Source of the DNA: Lewinellaceae bacterium
GTDB taxonomy: Bacteria; Bacteroidota; Bacteroidia; Chitinophagales; Saprospiraceae
Assembly (NCBI GenBank): GCA_020636215.1
Contig: JACJYG010000006.1
Span: forward strand, 62,001 to 126,000
DNA: 64,000 bases
Direction: 5' to 3'
A program made the position numbers and the translations under genes. This document shows positions 1-8,700 of the stretch, piece by piece. Under the pieces are notes generated by a model. It had not been told where the DNA came from, did no database searches, and saw only the letters and a program-made list of their open reading frames with translations. The number at the start of each line of letters is the position of its first letter. Within the stretch, counting starts at the first letter, position 1.

Positions 1-567
1 CTGTATCCGGAAATCAGGATAGGCGGGAAAAACAATTACAGTATTTTCCCCCTCCTCACTTAAAATAGCCCGGTTTCGGTGGAAGCCTTCGAAGTTCCGA
101 ATGCTTCCCAGGTTTTGAAGCAGCACCGGGAAGCGCTTGCCATCTACCTCCAGTACCCCGCGGTATTCCTCTTTAAAAGTGGCGCCCAGAAAGAAATATT
201 CCCGGTCGAAAAAAGCGACTGTGGAATCAACGCGCTCTTCCGGATAGGAGAGGAACTCCCGAGAAATCAGATTGAACAGCCTGAAGAATTGCTCCACGGC
301 CTCCTGGCTGGTAGCTTGGTTTAAGTCAAGAGGTTCGAAGTACTGGGTGTCGCGGGGCATGGTTATCCACTCCCAACCATCCGATATGGCAAGATTATCC
401 GGGTCTATCATTATTTCCCGCCTCGTTAACGGCAGGCAGGGGCCTTGCCTATGGCAATAAATAATTTCTGTTGACTTAACAGGAGCAACCATGGTTGGTT
501 TTTCCTTGATTTGGCAGGAGAATAAATACAGGAAAACCAAGGCAAAAAAGATCGCGATGTTTTTCAT
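1..567 (-). CDS. Lipoprotein of unknown function, 3' end outside the window
   Basis: An open frame of 189 codons runs on the minus strand from an ATG at 567-565 off the left edge of the window. The N-terminus is a lipoprotein signal: a short charged start, a hydrophobic stretch and a lipobox ending LFSC near residue 18. The mature part is soluble, with acidic and aromatic residues, and includes the phrase EQFFRLFNLISREFLSYPEE, which looks like a small globular domain. I recognise no family. The C-terminus cannot be judged because it is cut off. The next gene upstream on the same strand is another lipoprotein, but about 130 bases and a different start separate them, so an operon is not evident. 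Confidence 0.75.
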   Translation of the reverse strand, partial: MKNIAIFFALVFLYLFSCQIKEKPTMVAPVKSTEIIYCHRQGPCLPLTRREIMIDPDNLAISDGWEWITMPRDTQYFEPLDLNQATSQEAVEQFFRLFNLISREFLSYPEERVDSTVAFFDREYFFLGATFKEEYRGVLEVDGKRFPVLLQNLGSIRNFEGFHRNRAILSEEGENTVIVFPAYPDFRIQ

Positions 568-699
568 GTCAAGAATGTTGAATTGGTGATGAGATGACAG
601 TCTCAGAGATTGTTTGAAGCCCCCCCGTCTATGCAGCCGGGCTAGCTCTTGGGGAAAAATGACACTTTCCACTTTCAAATCCGGCAGCCAAAAAAAGTT

Positions 700-1146
700 C
701 TAAGGGCATTTCGGGTAAAAGAATATTTCCTCAAATGGTGTTGCATAATTCTCTGGAACGTAAAGGGCAAGCGAAATAAAATTGTCCTGGCCGTCTGGGT
801 CCCACTTCTCAAATTCCCACTTATACCAAGCCTCTGTGCCAATAGTTATGCCCCCACTATGAATAATAGTAGGATCTAATAGTTGTTCTCGGTTCCAATC
901 TATTTTTACTCTTACAGATGAAGGTATTTCGTTAGCACTTAATGCACTTAAATTAACTTCCGCATCAAACAGTGTCCATGAAGCATCTCCGTTTACAGTA
1001 TTGGTGAAGATTTTATCCCAATCAATTTTAGAAAAGCTACAGCCGGCACAACGAAAACCATGGTTTTTTGCGAGGAAGGTAAAAAGCATATAACGGATTG
1101 CTTTGCTATCTGGATCAGTTTGGGAAACCTTGTTTTTCACTTCCAT
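700..1146 (-). CDS. Hypothetical protein overlapping a broken lipoprotein gene
   Basis: 148 codons on the minus strand. The ATG overlaps the end of the preceding reading frame by 10 bases (ATGGAAGTGA), so translation could be coupled. There is no signal peptide. The segment FRCAGCSFSKIDWDKIF resembles FFRCDCSFTNLNEWPND near the end of the preceding frame, which suggests a partial internal duplication, or a remnant of a related gene fused here by a frame change. No domain is recognised. It may be a separate small gene, or the frame-shifted C-terminal part of the lipoprotein gene just upstream. Confidence 0.45.
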   Translation of the reverse strand: MEVKNKVSQTDPDSKAIRYMLFTFLAKNHGFRCAGCSFSKIDWDKIFTNTVNGDASWTLFDAEVNLSALSANEIPSSVRVKIDWNREQLLDPTIIHSGGITIGTEAWYKWEFEKWDPDGQDNFISLALYVPENYATPFEEIFFYPKCP

Positions 1147-1964
1147 ATATCATTTGGCCATTCATTGAGATTTGTAAAGCTGCAATCACAACGAAAGAAA
1201 TCTCCAAGGACTAATACTGAAAAGTCACCAGGCTCTTCGGTTAAAGACGCCCATATTGGCGGGAGGTAGACTTGTTTTTTCCCCAGGTAAATACAGGCGC
1301 ATGGATAGCATATGTCGTAACATGGATCTCGGTTTTCGAGGCTATTGGCCTGCCCGCTGTTATTTTCGGTAACATTAAACCTTCCGATGATATTGCCATT
1401 ATTCGCAACAAAAGGCAGGACAAGGCGCCCGGTAGTATCAATTTGATATATTACGCCAGTAAAGTCCTCTGATCGAATATTATGGTTGCATCCTTCAAAA
1501 TAGGTGGAATCTGCTAAATAGGCTAAAAGTCGAAAACCTATTGCTCCATCTGGCCTATCGAAAAAAACAAGCCGCGCCTGGCTCCTTTCGCCAAAGTACA
1601 GGTTGGGAATAGGATCTATCGGCACATAGGTTAAAGTATGCGCGCCATCCATCACGACTTGCCCTTCCTGTGCAAAATCCCCAAGCGGCTGCACCATGGG
1701 CTAAAGAGAATAATAGGGGCCGGGTTCTTCCGAGCGGGTGGAAATGGCATAAGAGGCCATTGGAGAATTTGAGAAATCCTGCCGGGACTTCCAATTGTAA
1801 AAGGCGGCTTTGGCTTCATCAAGCGAAAAACCTGAATACCTCCTCACAGGGTTTTCCAAAATTTGAGGCGTATCCTGAAACGGAAGTTCTTTTTTACAAC
1901 CAGATAACAACGTGGATATGGACAGCAAAAGACCTGCTGCCCGGAATAGGCTTCTTGAATTCAT
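1137..1964 (-). pseudogene. Lipoprotein gene interrupted by an in-frame TAG
   Basis: From the ATG at 1964 the frame encodes a lipoprotein signal with lipobox LLSGC, then 60 residues, then a TAG at 1701-1699, then continues in the same frame for 187 more codons to a natural stop at 1137. Reading the TAG as CAG (Gln) gives one protein of about 275 residues with no other defect. The N-terminal half has a W-rich pattern seen in Bacteroidota surface lipoproteins; the C-terminal half has a Cys cluster (CYDICYPCACIY). Function unknown. A C-to-T nonsense mutation or a sequencing error would both produce this picture. Confidence 0.55.
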
Positions 1965-2448
1965 AACGAGGGCGTTCTTGAGTTAAACAATAGCGATAAC
2001 ATACTCCGCCTGCGCTGGCAGCAGGAGCGAGATTTGCCTTAGCAGTTGTCCACAGTTGTTTGGAAGAGCGGAAAAAAGAGCGCTTTTATCCTGATAAAAT
2101 CTGACGCCTCCTACAATGATACGATTATCTTTTTTTTTTTGCAAGGTGCACACGTTTTTTAACGAAAAAAACAGCGAGGTAGACACAACTAAATGTCGTC
2201 AACTTAATTCTACTTTGGCACTTTAGATTTGCCTTGAGACATTACGCTCCTCCGGAGCTTTTTGAATCGTTTTACTTATCGATTCTACGAACATTTGCGC
2301 CCCTCCGGGGCTATTTCGGGCCTGATAAAAGGCCCGGAGGGCCGGAGCCAACAATATAGCAGTATAGCAATACAACAATATCTCCCCCCCGATTACCCCA
2401 TCTTTCGTATCTTAGGGCCGCTTACAAAACCGGCAAACCCAACCAAAA
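1965..2448. other. Intergenic region between divergent genes
   Basis: About 480 bases separate the broken lipoprotein gene from the carboxylase gene. It holds a T-rich stretch near 2131-2141, a match to the Bacteroidota -7 element TAnnTTTG (TAGATTTG, 2224-2231, without a convincing -33 TTG), and a cluster of three short hairpins listed separately. No further open frame with coding character was seen. Confidence 0.5.
2246..2336. repeat. Cluster of three short GC-rich hairpins
   Basis: Three perfect stems follow one another: GCTCC/GGAGC with loop TCC (2246-2258) followed by five T; GCCCC/GGGGC with loop TCC (2299-2311); CGGGCCT/AGGCCCG with a six-base loop (2317-2336). The first two share the same design with the trinucleotide loop TCC. 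The cluster could be a remnant of REP-like palindromes or a 5' leader structure of the carboxylase gene 110 bases downstream. The first hairpin alone also satisfies the form of a weak terminator. Confidence 0.55.
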
Positions 2449-4083
2449 ATGGCCAAGATCGATATCGACAAAAGCAAGAACGATGACCACATGAGACTGC
2501 TCCTCTCCCGCATGCAGCACCGGCTGGACAAGATCATGCTGGGCGGAGGCGCGCGCAAGATCGAGAAGGAACACAAGCAGGGCAAAATGACCGCCCGCGA
2601 ACGCATCGAAGCCCTCATCGACAAGGACAGTTATTTCTTCGAAATAGGCGCTTTTGCTGGTTATGGGATGTATGAGGAATACGGCGGCTGCCCGGCCGCC
2701 GGGGTCATCGTCGGCATCGGCTATGTGAGCGGCAGGCAGTGCGTCATCGTAGCCAACGACGCCACGGTGAAGGCGGGAGCCTGGTTTCCCATTACCGGCA
2801 AGAAAAACCTGCGGGCCCAGGAAATCGCCATGGAAAACCGCCTGCCCATTATCTATCTGGTAGACAGCGCCGGGGTTTTCCTGCCCATGCAGGATGAGAT
2901 ATTCCCCGATAAGGAACATTTCGGCCGTATTTTCCGCAACAACGCCCGCATGTCCAGTATGGGCATCCCGCAGATTGCGGCGATCATGGGCAGCTGCGTG
3001 GCCGGTGGGGCGTATCTCCCAATTATGTCGGACGAAGCCCTCATCGTTGAAGGCACCGGCTCCATATTCCTGGCCGGGCCCTATCTGGTGAAAGCTGCGA
3101 TCGGGGAGACCGTAGATAAGGAAACGCTGGGCGGCGCCCATACCCAGAGTGATATCTCCGGCGTGACCGACTACCGAATGCCCGACGACCAAACCTGCCT
3201 GGCTACCATCCGGGACCTGATGGACAAGATGGGGCATTTCCCTAAGGCAGGATTTGACCGGGTGAAAGCTCAGCCCCCCTTGGCAAATCCCGACGAGCTC
3301 TTCAGCATGTTCCCCCACGAAGGCAACAAACCCTACAAAACGGAAGAGATCCTCAAGCGCCTTGTCGACGATTCCAAGCTGACGTATTACAAGCATGGTT
3401 ACGGAAAAACCATTCTTTGTGCCTACGCTCGCATCGACGGATGGGCGGTGGGCATTGTAGCCAACAACCGGGAGGTGGTCAAAAATGCCAAGGGCGAGAT
3501 GCAGTTCGGCGGCGTTATCTACTCCGATTCGGCCGACAAGGCCACCCGCTTTATCCTGAACTGCAACCAGAAAAAGATCCCATTAGTCTTCTTGCACGAT
3601 GTGACCGGCTTCATGGTCGGCACCCGCTCCGAGCATGGAGGCATCATTAAGGACGGCGCCAAGATGGTGAACGCCGTGGCTAACTCCACCGTACCCAAAT
3701 TTAGCATTGTGATGGGCAACTCTTACGGGGCCGGTAACTACGCCATGTGCGGGAAAGCCTACGACCCGCGCCTCATCGTCGCCTGGCCCACTGCCAAAAT
3801 CGCCGTGATGGGCGGCGAACAGGCGGCAAAGGTGCTGCTCCAGATACAAGTGTCGGCCATGAAGGCCAAGGGGCAACAGTTGGGGGAAAGTGAGCAGGAA
3901 CAGCTGCTCAAGGAGATCACCGACCGCTACGACGACCAGACTTCTCCCTACTACGCCGCCGCCCGCCTTTGGGTGGACGCCATCATCAACCCGCTGGAAA
4001 CCCGTCAGCTCATCTCCATGGGCATTGAAGCGGCGAACAATGGGGTGGTGGAGCCTTTTAATCCGGGGGTGATTCAGACGTAG
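2449..4083 (+). CDS. Acyl-CoA carboxylase beta subunit (carboxyltransferase)
   Basis: 544 residues, the usual length for the carboxyltransferase subunit of biotin-dependent acyl-CoA carboxylases. It transfers carboxyl from biotin to an acyl-CoA such as 3-methylcrotonyl-, propionyl- or geranyl-CoA. The crotonase-like fold shows the two oxyanion-hole glycine motifs: GSCVAGGAYLP near residue 182 and GNSYGAGNYAMCG near residue 422. The stretch DEIFPDKEHFGRIFRNNA (from about residue 149) matches methylcrotonyl-CoA carboxylase beta best, so leucine degradation is the first guess. No biotin carboxylase alpha subunit lies next to it, and the substrate is not fixed by the sequence. The stop codon is TAG, showing that TAG is an ordinary terminator here. 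Confidence 0.9.
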   Translation: MAKIDIDKSKNDDHMRLLLSRMQHRLDKIMLGGGARKIEKEHKQGKMTARERIEALIDKDSYFFEIGAFAGYGMYEEYGGCPAAGVIVGIGYVSGRQCVIVANDATVKAGAWFPITGKKNLRAQEIAMENRLPIIYLVDSAGVFLPMQDEIFPDKEHFGRIFRNNARMSSMGIPQIAAIMGSCVAGGAYLPIMSDEALIVEGTGSIFLAGPYLVKAAIGETVDKETLGGAHTQSDISGVTDYRMPDDQTCLATIRDLMDKMGHFPKAGFDRVKAQPPLANPDELFSMFPHEGNKPYKTEEILKRLVDDSKLTYYKHGYGKTILCAYARIDGWAVGIVANNREVVKNAKGEMQFGGVIYSDSADKATRFILNCNQKKIPLVFLHDVTGFMVGTRSEHGGIIKDGAKMVNAVANSTVPKFSIVMGNSYGAGNYAMCGKAYDPRLIVAWPTAKIAVMGGEQAAKVLLQIQVSAMKAKGQQLGESEQEQLLKEITDRYDDQTSPYYAAARLWVDAIINPLETRQLISMGIEAANNGVVEPFNPGVIQT

Positions 4084-4338
4084 GGCAGACGGGGATGTTG
4101 AATGGCTAAATGGTTTTAGACTTTGTACGGCCCCACTTTCAACAAGAGCAACGAGTGTATTCCTCCAAGCGTCCAAAGTCCAAAATGGTTGAAGGGTTGA
4201 TGGTTATAGGGGATCCTCCAAGTTAATAAATCGACAGGCTGATAGCAGATGGAGAAAAGTCACAGAAATGTCAGGAAGCATTGAGCGGAGCAACCATTCT
4301 AAGCTTCTCCTGTTTTTGATAAAAAGAAAAAATTTGCA

Positions 4339-4461
4339 ATGGCAGGCAATCAGATGAAACAATGGTTGAAGCGCGTCGGAGTGGCGGGCTTTCTGTTTTT
4401 CTTCCTCAAAGGTTTGGTTTGGATTGCTATATTTGTAGGTATCGGCAGGTGTACGATCTGA
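4339..4461 (+). CDS. Small single-pass membrane protein, 35-40 aa
   Basis: A short frame with ATG codons at 4339 and 4354 and a TGA at 4459-4461. From the second ATG it encodes 35 residues: a basic amphipathic start (MKQWLKRVGVAG), a hydrophobic segment (FLFFFLKGLVWIAIFVGIG) and a short tail. This start-basic/TM plan and the phrase FLxKGLxW are typical of tiny conserved Bacteroidota membrane proteins, which supports it as a real gene. It ends 15 bases before the next gene and could be cotranscribed with it. Function unknown. Confidence 0.55.
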   Translation: MAGNQMKQWLKRVGVAGFLFFFLKGLVWIAIFVGIGRCTI

Positions 4462-4476
4462 CCAATACTTACAATT

Positions 4477-5523
4477 ATGCGACAATTTTTTTGTCTTTCC
4501 ATTTTTCTTTTCCTCTATCCCGTCCTTCTTTCCGCACAGGGAGCCATCTTCCTGGACAATCCTTCATTTGAAGATGAACCGGCTTACGCCAAACCACCCC
4601 GGGGCTGGTTTTTCTGTGGGCAGCCCGGCGAGAGCCCACCTGATATTCATCCCGGTGGTTTTTTTCAGGTAGAAACGCCTCCGATGGATGGCAGCACCTA
4701 TGTAGGTATGGTGGTGCGTGACAACGGCACGGTGGAGGGCCTGGGGCAACGCCTTTCGGAACCCCTTGCGCCGGGGCAGTGTTATCATTTTTCCATCTAC
4801 GCTGCCCGTTCCGACGACTACTGGAGCTACAGCCGGGTGACAGGAGAAGCCGCTAATTACAGCCGTGCCGTGCGCCTGCGCGTGTGGGGTGGTTTTGAGA
4901 ATTGCGGGCGCCAGGAATTGTTGTGGGAAACCGATGTGGTAGTTGCGGCCCAGTGGATGCCCTTTGAGATGATCCTTCAACCCCAAAGCAGTTATACCCA
5001 TATTTTTTTTGAAGCAGCTTTCCTAAATCAGGGCGGCCTGCCCTACAACGGTAATATTTTGCTTGATAAAGCTTCTCCACTGCTTCCTGTCAACTGTGAT
5101 ACTCCTGCGCCGGAACGAGTTCTATTGGACACATTAGTTGCGCCAGAACTCAAAGATGTGGACGCGCTGAGGGCCTATTTGGCCGAACAGGGAAAGAAAG
5201 TCCGCTTTACCGTCACCGGCGACGGCATAGAACGGCATCTGTTTGCCGACGAAACGGGCAACGCCCGGCAGGTGAACCAATACCTCTGGCTGATGGCCCG
5301 GGCGCTGCGGCAGTTTCCCGACGTAAAAGCAATCATTGCGGTGGGCGGCGAATCCGACTTCGTGCTCCAGGAGCGGTTGATGAACTTTGATTATATCTTA
5401 CAGGCCGCAGGCCTGTCGCCGCAACAATATCAGCTGCGCCCGCGGAAGCGATCGGATGAGAAAAAGGAGTGGCTCTGGCCGGTGGAGGCGCAGGAGTATC
5501 TGGTTCAGCTTATTCCAAAATAA
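4477..5523 (+). CDS. Secreted protein with N-terminal carbohydrate-binding-like region
   Basis: 348 residues with a clear signal peptide (hydrophobic core to residue about 19, cleavage after SAQ). Residues 20-200 form a jelly-roll-like region: NPSFEDEP at the start, CYHFSIYAARS, aromatic patches and a final LLDKAS. This arrangement resembles the galactose-binding-like domain often placed before OmpA or other domains in Bacteroidota secreted proteins. Residues 220-348 hold a second region with GDGIERHLFADE and VGGESDFVLQERL; its family is not recognised. The protein is probably periplasmic or surface-exposed. A possible terminator follows. Confidence 0.75.
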   Translation: MRQFFCLSIFLFLYPVLLSAQGAIFLDNPSFEDEPAYAKPPRGWFFCGQPGESPPDIHPGGFFQVETPPMDGSTYVGMVVRDNGTVEGLGQRLSEPLAPGQCYHFSIYAARSDDYWSYSRVTGEAANYSRAVRLRVWGGFENCGRQELLWETDVVVAAQWMPFEMILQPQSSYTHIFFEAAFLNQGGLPYNGNILLDKASPLLPVNCDTPAPERVLLDTLVAPELKDVDALRAYLAEQGKKVRFTVTGDGIERHLFADETGNARQVNQYLWLMARALRQFPDVKAIIAVGGESDFVLQERLMNFDYILQAAGLSPQQYQLRPRKRSDEKKEWLWPVEAQEYLVQLIPK

Positions 5524-5549
5524 TTCCTTACTTTGTAAAAAAAGGTTCT

Positions 5550-5614
5550 CAGCCAGGCAGGGGATGACTTGCTTGAGTTGGACCTCAGATCCGTTACCCC
5601 CTGGCTGACTTTTT
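5550..5614 (+). terminator. Possible terminator or leader hairpin
   Basis: CAGCCAGG at 5550-5557 pairs perfectly with CCTGGCTG at 5600-5607, with additional G:C pairs inside, and is followed by a run of T at 5610-5614 and a second T-run at 5621-5626. The loop is long (about 42 bases), so it is weaker than a classical terminator. It lies between the secreted protein gene and the rRNA methyltransferase gene. Confidence 0.4.
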
Positions 5615-5637
5615 CGGGGATTTTTTAAAGACAGCAA

Positions 5638-6792
5638 ATGAATCTAATAGCCAAAACCATGTTTGGCCTGGAAGGCGTGCTGGCGGAAGAACTCCGGCAG
5701 TTGGGCGCGCAGCATATTGAGCCCCTTACCCGGGCGGTGGCCTTCGAAGGAGATAAGCGCCTGCTGTACCGCGCTAACCTGGAGCTGCGCACCGCTCTGC
5801 GCGTTCTGTATCCTATCCGGTCGTTCAAGGTACGTGACGAGCAGGGCTTGTACGACAGGATCAAAGAGATCAACTGGCCCAAATACATGGGGGTGGACGG
5901 TACGCTGGCTGTCGATGCGGCCACCCACTCGCCCTATTTCAAGCATTCGAAATACGCTGCCCTGAAAACCAAGGACGCCATCGTCGACCGCTTCCGGCAG
6001 GAGTATGGCCGCCGGCCCGATGTGGAACTGGAGAATCCCACCCTGCGAATTAATATCCATATTTATGACGATGAATGCACGGTAGGATTGGACAGTTCCG
6101 GCACTTCTCTGCACAAGCGCGGCTATCGGGTGGATGCCCTGGAAGCCCCCATTAACGAAGTGCTTGCCGCCGGCATGATCCAACTCACCGGCTGGCAACG
6201 CGACTGCGCTTTTGTAGATCCGATGTGTGGTTCGGGCACCATCCTTATCGAAGCGGCCACTTTTGCCCATCAGATTGCGCCCCAGTTGCACCGGCGGGAT
6301 TTTGGGTTTAAACGCTGGAGCAATTTCGACGCCAATTTGTGGGAAGAGGTGCTGGCCGACGCCCGCCAAAAGATCCGGCCTTTCGGCCATGGCCTGTTTG
6401 GTTACGATAAAGACTTTCGGGCGGTGAAAATCGCCCAGCAAAACGCCCTGGCTGCCTATTTGGAAGGCAAAGTGTCAATCGAACGCAAGCCTTTCGAGCG
6501 GCTGGAAGCGCCGGCGGAAGAAGGCCTTATCGTGATGAACCCACCTTACGATGAGCGGATCGGCAATGAGGATATCGGTTCCTTTTACCAAATGATCGGC
6601 GACCGGCTCAAGCAGGCTTTTTCGGGTTATGAGGCCTGGGTTATTTCCTCCAACTACGAAGCCTTCAAAAGGTTCGGGCTCCGCCCCTCGCGCAAGATCC
6701 CCCTTTTTAATGGCTCGCTAGAGTGCAGGTTTCAAAAATACGAGCTCTATTCCGGCAGCCGCAAGCAAAAATATCAGGGCCATGAAAGTTGA
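5638..6792 (+). CDS. THUMP-domain class I SAM-dependent RNA methyltransferase
   Basis: 384 residues. Residues about 45-155 form the THUMP RNA-binding domain; the rest is a Rossmann methyltransferase. Motif I is seen as FVDPMCGSGTILIE near residue 192 and the catalytic NPPY as VMNPPYDERIG near residue 298, the signature of N2-guanine methylation. The overall plan matches the N-terminal half of E. coli RlmL (23S rRNA m2G2445) and the short RlmL/TrmN-like proteins of Bacteroidota. The exact target base is inferred. The frame ends 79 bases before the next gene. Confidence 0.88.
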   Translation: MNLIAKTMFGLEGVLAEELRQLGAQHIEPLTRAVAFEGDKRLLYRANLELRTALRVLYPIRSFKVRDEQGLYDRIKEINWPKYMGVDGTLAVDAATHSPYFKHSKYAALKTKDAIVDRFRQEYGRRPDVELENPTLRINIHIYDDECTVGLDSSGTSLHKRGYRVDALEAPINEVLAAGMIQLTGWQRDCAFVDPMCGSGTILIEAATFAHQIAPQLHRRDFGFKRWSNFDANLWEEVLADARQKIRPFGHGLFGYDKDFRAVKIAQQNALAAYLEGKVSIERKPFERLEAPAEEGLIVMNPPYDERIGNEDIGSFYQMIGDRLKQAFSGYEAWVISSNYEAFKRFGLRPSRKIPLFNGSLECRFQKYELYSGSRKQKYQGHES

Positions 6793-6871
6793 ATGCAGAT
6801 ACTTGTTGGACGAAAGGAGGGCAAGATGCCAGGAGGAGTATGTTTTTTGTTCAGGGTACAAGGTAAAATGT

Positions 6872-7252
6872 ATGCGTTCCTCCTCAAATGCTGCCTTCCT
6901 GTTGGTTTTTCTAGTACTAGCCCTGTTTGTTTGGCCGCCGAAACTAGGCGCCCAAGCGCGATGCGCCCCTAATGATGGGGCGGGGCTGAAGGTTAGGCCC
7001 GACAGCCTGTTAGTACACCCCTTGTCATTTGCCCCTGCTTCATTATATCTGCCGGCCCTGGAAGCGCCCGAACAGGGCCCGGCAAGCTTGCTGGCTTTTC
7101 CGGAGATGCCGCGGGCCTACTCTTATGACCAGCTGGGCATTTTTTGCAAGTGGGAAGTACAGTTGGAAAAGGCCGCCCGGGTGCCGGTAAAGTTTCGGCT
7201 GGGGGAAGTACAGTATGTAGAGCGATTGGAAGGGAAGTTGCCCGGATATTGA
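6872..7252 (+). CDS. Small secreted protein of unknown function
   Basis: 126 residues from the ATG at 6872, chosen because it places a strong signal peptide (hydrophobic residues 9-28, cleavage after GAQA) at the N-terminus; an upstream in-frame ATG at 6782 would overlap the preceding gene and bury the signal. The C-terminal block GIFCKWEVQLEKAARVPVKF followed by RLGEVQYVERLEGK is a pattern I know from small conserved Saprospiraceae/Lewinella proteins, without any assigned function. Confidence 0.7.
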   Translation: MRSSSNAAFLLVFLVLALFVWPPKLGAQARCAPNDGAGLKVRPDSLLVHPLSFAPASLYLPALEAPEQGPASLLAFPEMPRAYSYDQLGIFCKWEVQLEKAARVPVKFRLGEVQYVERLEGKLPGY

Positions 7253-7395
7253 CTGCCCACAGCCCTGCCGGGCTTGCCTTGCGCTTTAATTTCTACTAAA
7301 TCTATAGGATCTTCATGGCCATATGGCCTAGCTTTTACCAACTCTAGGAAAAAAAACTTAATTTGTTGGGCGTTTCAACTATAGGAAGGCCTGCA

Positions 7396-8700
7396 ATGAA
7401 AACGGACCATTACGAACGGTACATTCGGGAAAGTGCTGAAAAAACCACAAAAGTTGGTTTTTATGGAGCCATCATCGCAATTGCGGCTGTCTTGCTTTTT
7501 TATTCCCTGGATATTTATGACCTGAAATTGGGCGGTACTTTACCTTGGCGCGCCTGGGGCCTTTTTTGTGCGGTTTCCTACCTGGCCATGCGGCCATTTC
7601 TAAAATCTCCAAAACAGCAGCTTCTCGCTTTTGCCCTCATGATGGCGGGCCTTGTCGCCATGATGAATGGGATTGCTTACCTGATTTTCACCAACCTGGA
7701 AAGTACGCAACGGCAGGAGTATGCCGTAACAGCAGGAAGTATCATGCTTTGGCTGCTCATTTCCATGGTTTCTTTCGGTTCCCGGCCCTACGTCTCCTGG
7801 GCCGGAGGCGCTTTGATGGCTGTTTTGGCCCTGTTTCTTTTTTTTGAAGGCGCCAAAAGTGTGGGCTTTATCATGACGATTTTTATGGCCGCCGGTTTCT
7901 CGATTTGGGCAATGCGCCAGCAGGAGCGGCAGGAGAAGGAAAAAAGCACCATTTTGTATGAACTGGAAGAACGGGAAGAAAAGATTGCCAGACAGCGCCA
8001 GGAGCTACAAAATGCCAATGAAAACCTGGTCAGCTTCAATTATGCAATCACCCATGACCTGAAAGGGCCGCTTCGCCTGGCGCAGTCTTTCGCCCAGTTG
8101 TTGGAACGCCGCATTAAGGCCGGCGATATGGAAGGGCTGGATGAGTTTTTCCTCCAGATCAAAGGAAGCATCGGAAAAGTATTTCAGATCATCGATGACC
8201 TGTTGCTATTATCCCGGATCGGCAAAGGAGGGTTGGAACTGGAAGAGGTAGAACTTGAAGACATGATCCGGAAAATATGGGAAGAGCAAACCGCCGATGA
8301 TAGCCGCGAAAAGCTGACGTTGCGATTCCGGGAAATGGGCGCGTTGCGAGCCGACCCCAAATTGCTTTGGCATATCTTCACCAACCTGATCTCTAATGCT
8401 GTAAAATATACCCGCTACGAACCTAATCCTTTGGTGGAAGTAGGGATGTTTGAGGAGGAGGACAGCAAGGTTTTCTACGTAAAAGACAATGGCGCAGGGT
8501 TTGACAAAAAATTTATTAATGACCTGGGCAAGCCCTTTAAGCGCCTGCACTCCGCGCATCAATTTGAAGGGACCGGCATTGGGCTGGCTATTGTACGGCA
8601 GGTGGTCCATCTTCACCAGGGGCGATTCTGGGCCGATGGTGCGGAAGGAGAAGGAGCAACCTTCTATTGCTCATTCCCCAACAAGATTATATTAGATTGA
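7396..8700 (+). CDS. Membrane sensor histidine kinase
   Basis: 434 residues from ATG 7396 (an upstream ATG at 7363 is possible but adds no recognisable segment). Residues 20-180 hold about five or six membrane segments without an obvious extracellular sensor domain. A coiled coil (about 175-210) leads to the dimerisation helix with the phosphorylated His in ITHDLKGPL near residue 218. The ATPase domain shows the N-box NLISNAVKYT (about 328), the G1 box DNGAGFD (about 365) and G2 box GTGIGLAIV (about 393). It belongs to the phytochrome-like/NtrB-type histidine kinases common in Bacteroidota. No response regulator is adjacent, so it is an orphan. Its 3' end overlaps the convergent bshB1 by 14 bases. 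Confidence 0.88.
   Translation: MKTDHYERYIRESAEKTTKVGFYGAIIAIAAVLLFYSLDIYDLKLGGTLPWRAWGLFCAVSYLAMRPFLKSPKQQLLAFALMMAGLVAMMNGIAYLIFTNLESTQRQEYAVTAGSIMLWLLISMVSFGSRPYVSWAGGALMAVLALFLFFEGAKSVGFIMTIFMAAGFSIWAMRQQERQEKEKSTILYELEEREEKIARQRQELQNANENLVSFNYAITHDLKGPLRLAQSFAQLLERRIKAGDMEGLDEFFLQIKGSIGKVFQIIDDLLLLSRIGKGGLELEEVELEDMIRKIWEEQTADDSREKLTLRFREMGALRADPKLLWHIFTNLISNAVKYTRYEPNPLVEVGMFEEEDSKVFYVKDNGAGFDKKFINDLGKPFKRLHSAHQFEGTGIGLAIVRQVVHLHQGRFWADGAEGEGATFYCSFPNKIILD

Noticed and set aside
2422..3396. 324-codon ORF on the minus strand
   Set aside because: Antisense shadow of the carboxylase gene.
4428..4435. TATATTTG as a promoter for the secreted protein gene at 4477
   Set aside because: It matches the -7 consensus but lies inside the small ORF and has no TTG at the right distance upstream.
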